Origin: a virus
IMG/VR virus record: IMGVR_UViG_3300025276_000235
Location: 1 to 22,479 of that record
DNA length: 22,479 nt
Reading direction: 5' to 3' (one strand)
Below the pieces are notes generated by a model. It was not told the DNA's origin and did not search any database. It saw only the letters and a list, made by a program, of their open reading frames with translations. The position numbers and the translations under genes were made by a program. Positions 22,242-22,479 of this stretch are shown here, in pieces (within the stretch, counting starts at the first letter, position 1; each line of letters starts with the position of its first letter).

Positions 22242-22479
22242 TACTGCGTCCTTATGTATATCACGTCAAGCTCTTTGACGAGTTCTACTTCTCTTGGGTT
22301 TAGTGGTGTGCCTGTAAGTTCCATCCAAGCTTTTATACTTTCGTAGGGGAGGGGGTTAGCACCACTAAAACCCCCTGTCCTTCCCTTGCTACATGCAACA
22401 AAGGCAGACCAGATATGCGACAAAAGAACTGGGAAGTCTGGCCCCTCTAATTCCTTTGGTCTAATACCCGTCTGCCTTT
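22241..22479 (-). CDS. Tail assembly chaperone, C-terminal part (partial)
   Basis: The frame is open from the right edge to TAA at 22241. The visible 78 residues contain PKELEGPDFPVLLSHIW, SKGRTGGFSGANPLPYE, SIKAWMELTGTPLNPREVE and LDVIYIRTQ. This W-x-x-L-T-G-x-x-L pattern is typical of the lambda GT-like chaperone extension that lies directly before the tape measure. No ATG is present in the visible part. A TTG at 22423 would cut off matching sequence. The true start, or a -1 frameshift from a G-like frame, lies at or beyond the edge. Confidence 0.75.
   Translation of the reverse strand, partial: RQTGIRPKELEGPDFPVLLSHIWSAFVACSKGRTGGFSGANPLPYESIKAWMELTGTPLNPREVELVKELDVIYIRTQ

Noticed and set aside
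1-22479. tRNA genes, integrase, attachment sites or insertion sequences
   Set aside because: Intergenic gaps are almost absent and none shows a cloverleaf, terminal inverted repeats or recombinase motifs by eye; a dedicated scan could still find something.

Overview
The window is a piece of a tailed double-stranded DNA phage genome, most likely a lambda/HK97-like siphovirus infecting a marine alphaproteobacterium such as a Rhodobacterales member. The long-tail tape measure, the lambda-like order of tail genes, the T7-type replication enzymes and the very tight gene packing make it viral. The host guess is inference. It rests on a phage copy of the mainly alphaproteobacterial DUF1127 family, a holin resembling the gene-transfer-agent 3TM type, and the set class II ribonucleotide reductase, PhoH and MazG that is common in marine phages. 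I see no integrase, repressor, tRNA, insertion sequence or CRISPR array.

Left arm (1-10489, all + strand): a replication, recombination and metabolism operon. The order is primase-helicase, two orphan genes, family A DNA polymerase, a sigma70-like promoter, single-strand binding protein, an orphan, a 5'-3' exonuclease, a PD-(D/E)XK nuclease, two tiny orphans, a MazG-like pyrophosphohydrolase, a DUF1127 protein, adenosylcobalamin-dependent ribonucleotide reductase, an orphan with a possible nuclease pattern, PhoH, two small orphans, DUF3310 and a small membrane protein. These genes copy and recombine phage DNA and supply deoxynucleotides. The DUF1127 protein and PhoH may act on host RNA or phosphate physiology.

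Centre (10490-10656): a hairpin terminator with an A-run on one side and a T-rich tract on the other separates the two convergent arms. A possible 43-residue TTG-start gene lies just beyond it on the - strand.

Right arm (10538-22479, all - strand, so read from right to left): the end of a tail-assembly chaperone running off the window, tape measure, distal-tail-like protein, DUF7936-like protein, a tail protein, an NlpC/P60-like (DUF6950) peptidase, a J-like tail tip protein and a repeat-rich tail fibre. A lysis region follows: M15 endolysin, several small membrane or exported proteins, and a putative holin. Stop and start codons overlap as TAATG or ATGA at most junctions, which suggests translational coupling through both arms.

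Most notable are two very acidic, lysine-free small proteins among the replication genes, the phage DUF1127 protein, altered motifs in the helicase and in the polymerase proofreading domain, recent tandem duplications in the tail fibre, and signs of a -1 frameshift chaperone at the right edge.
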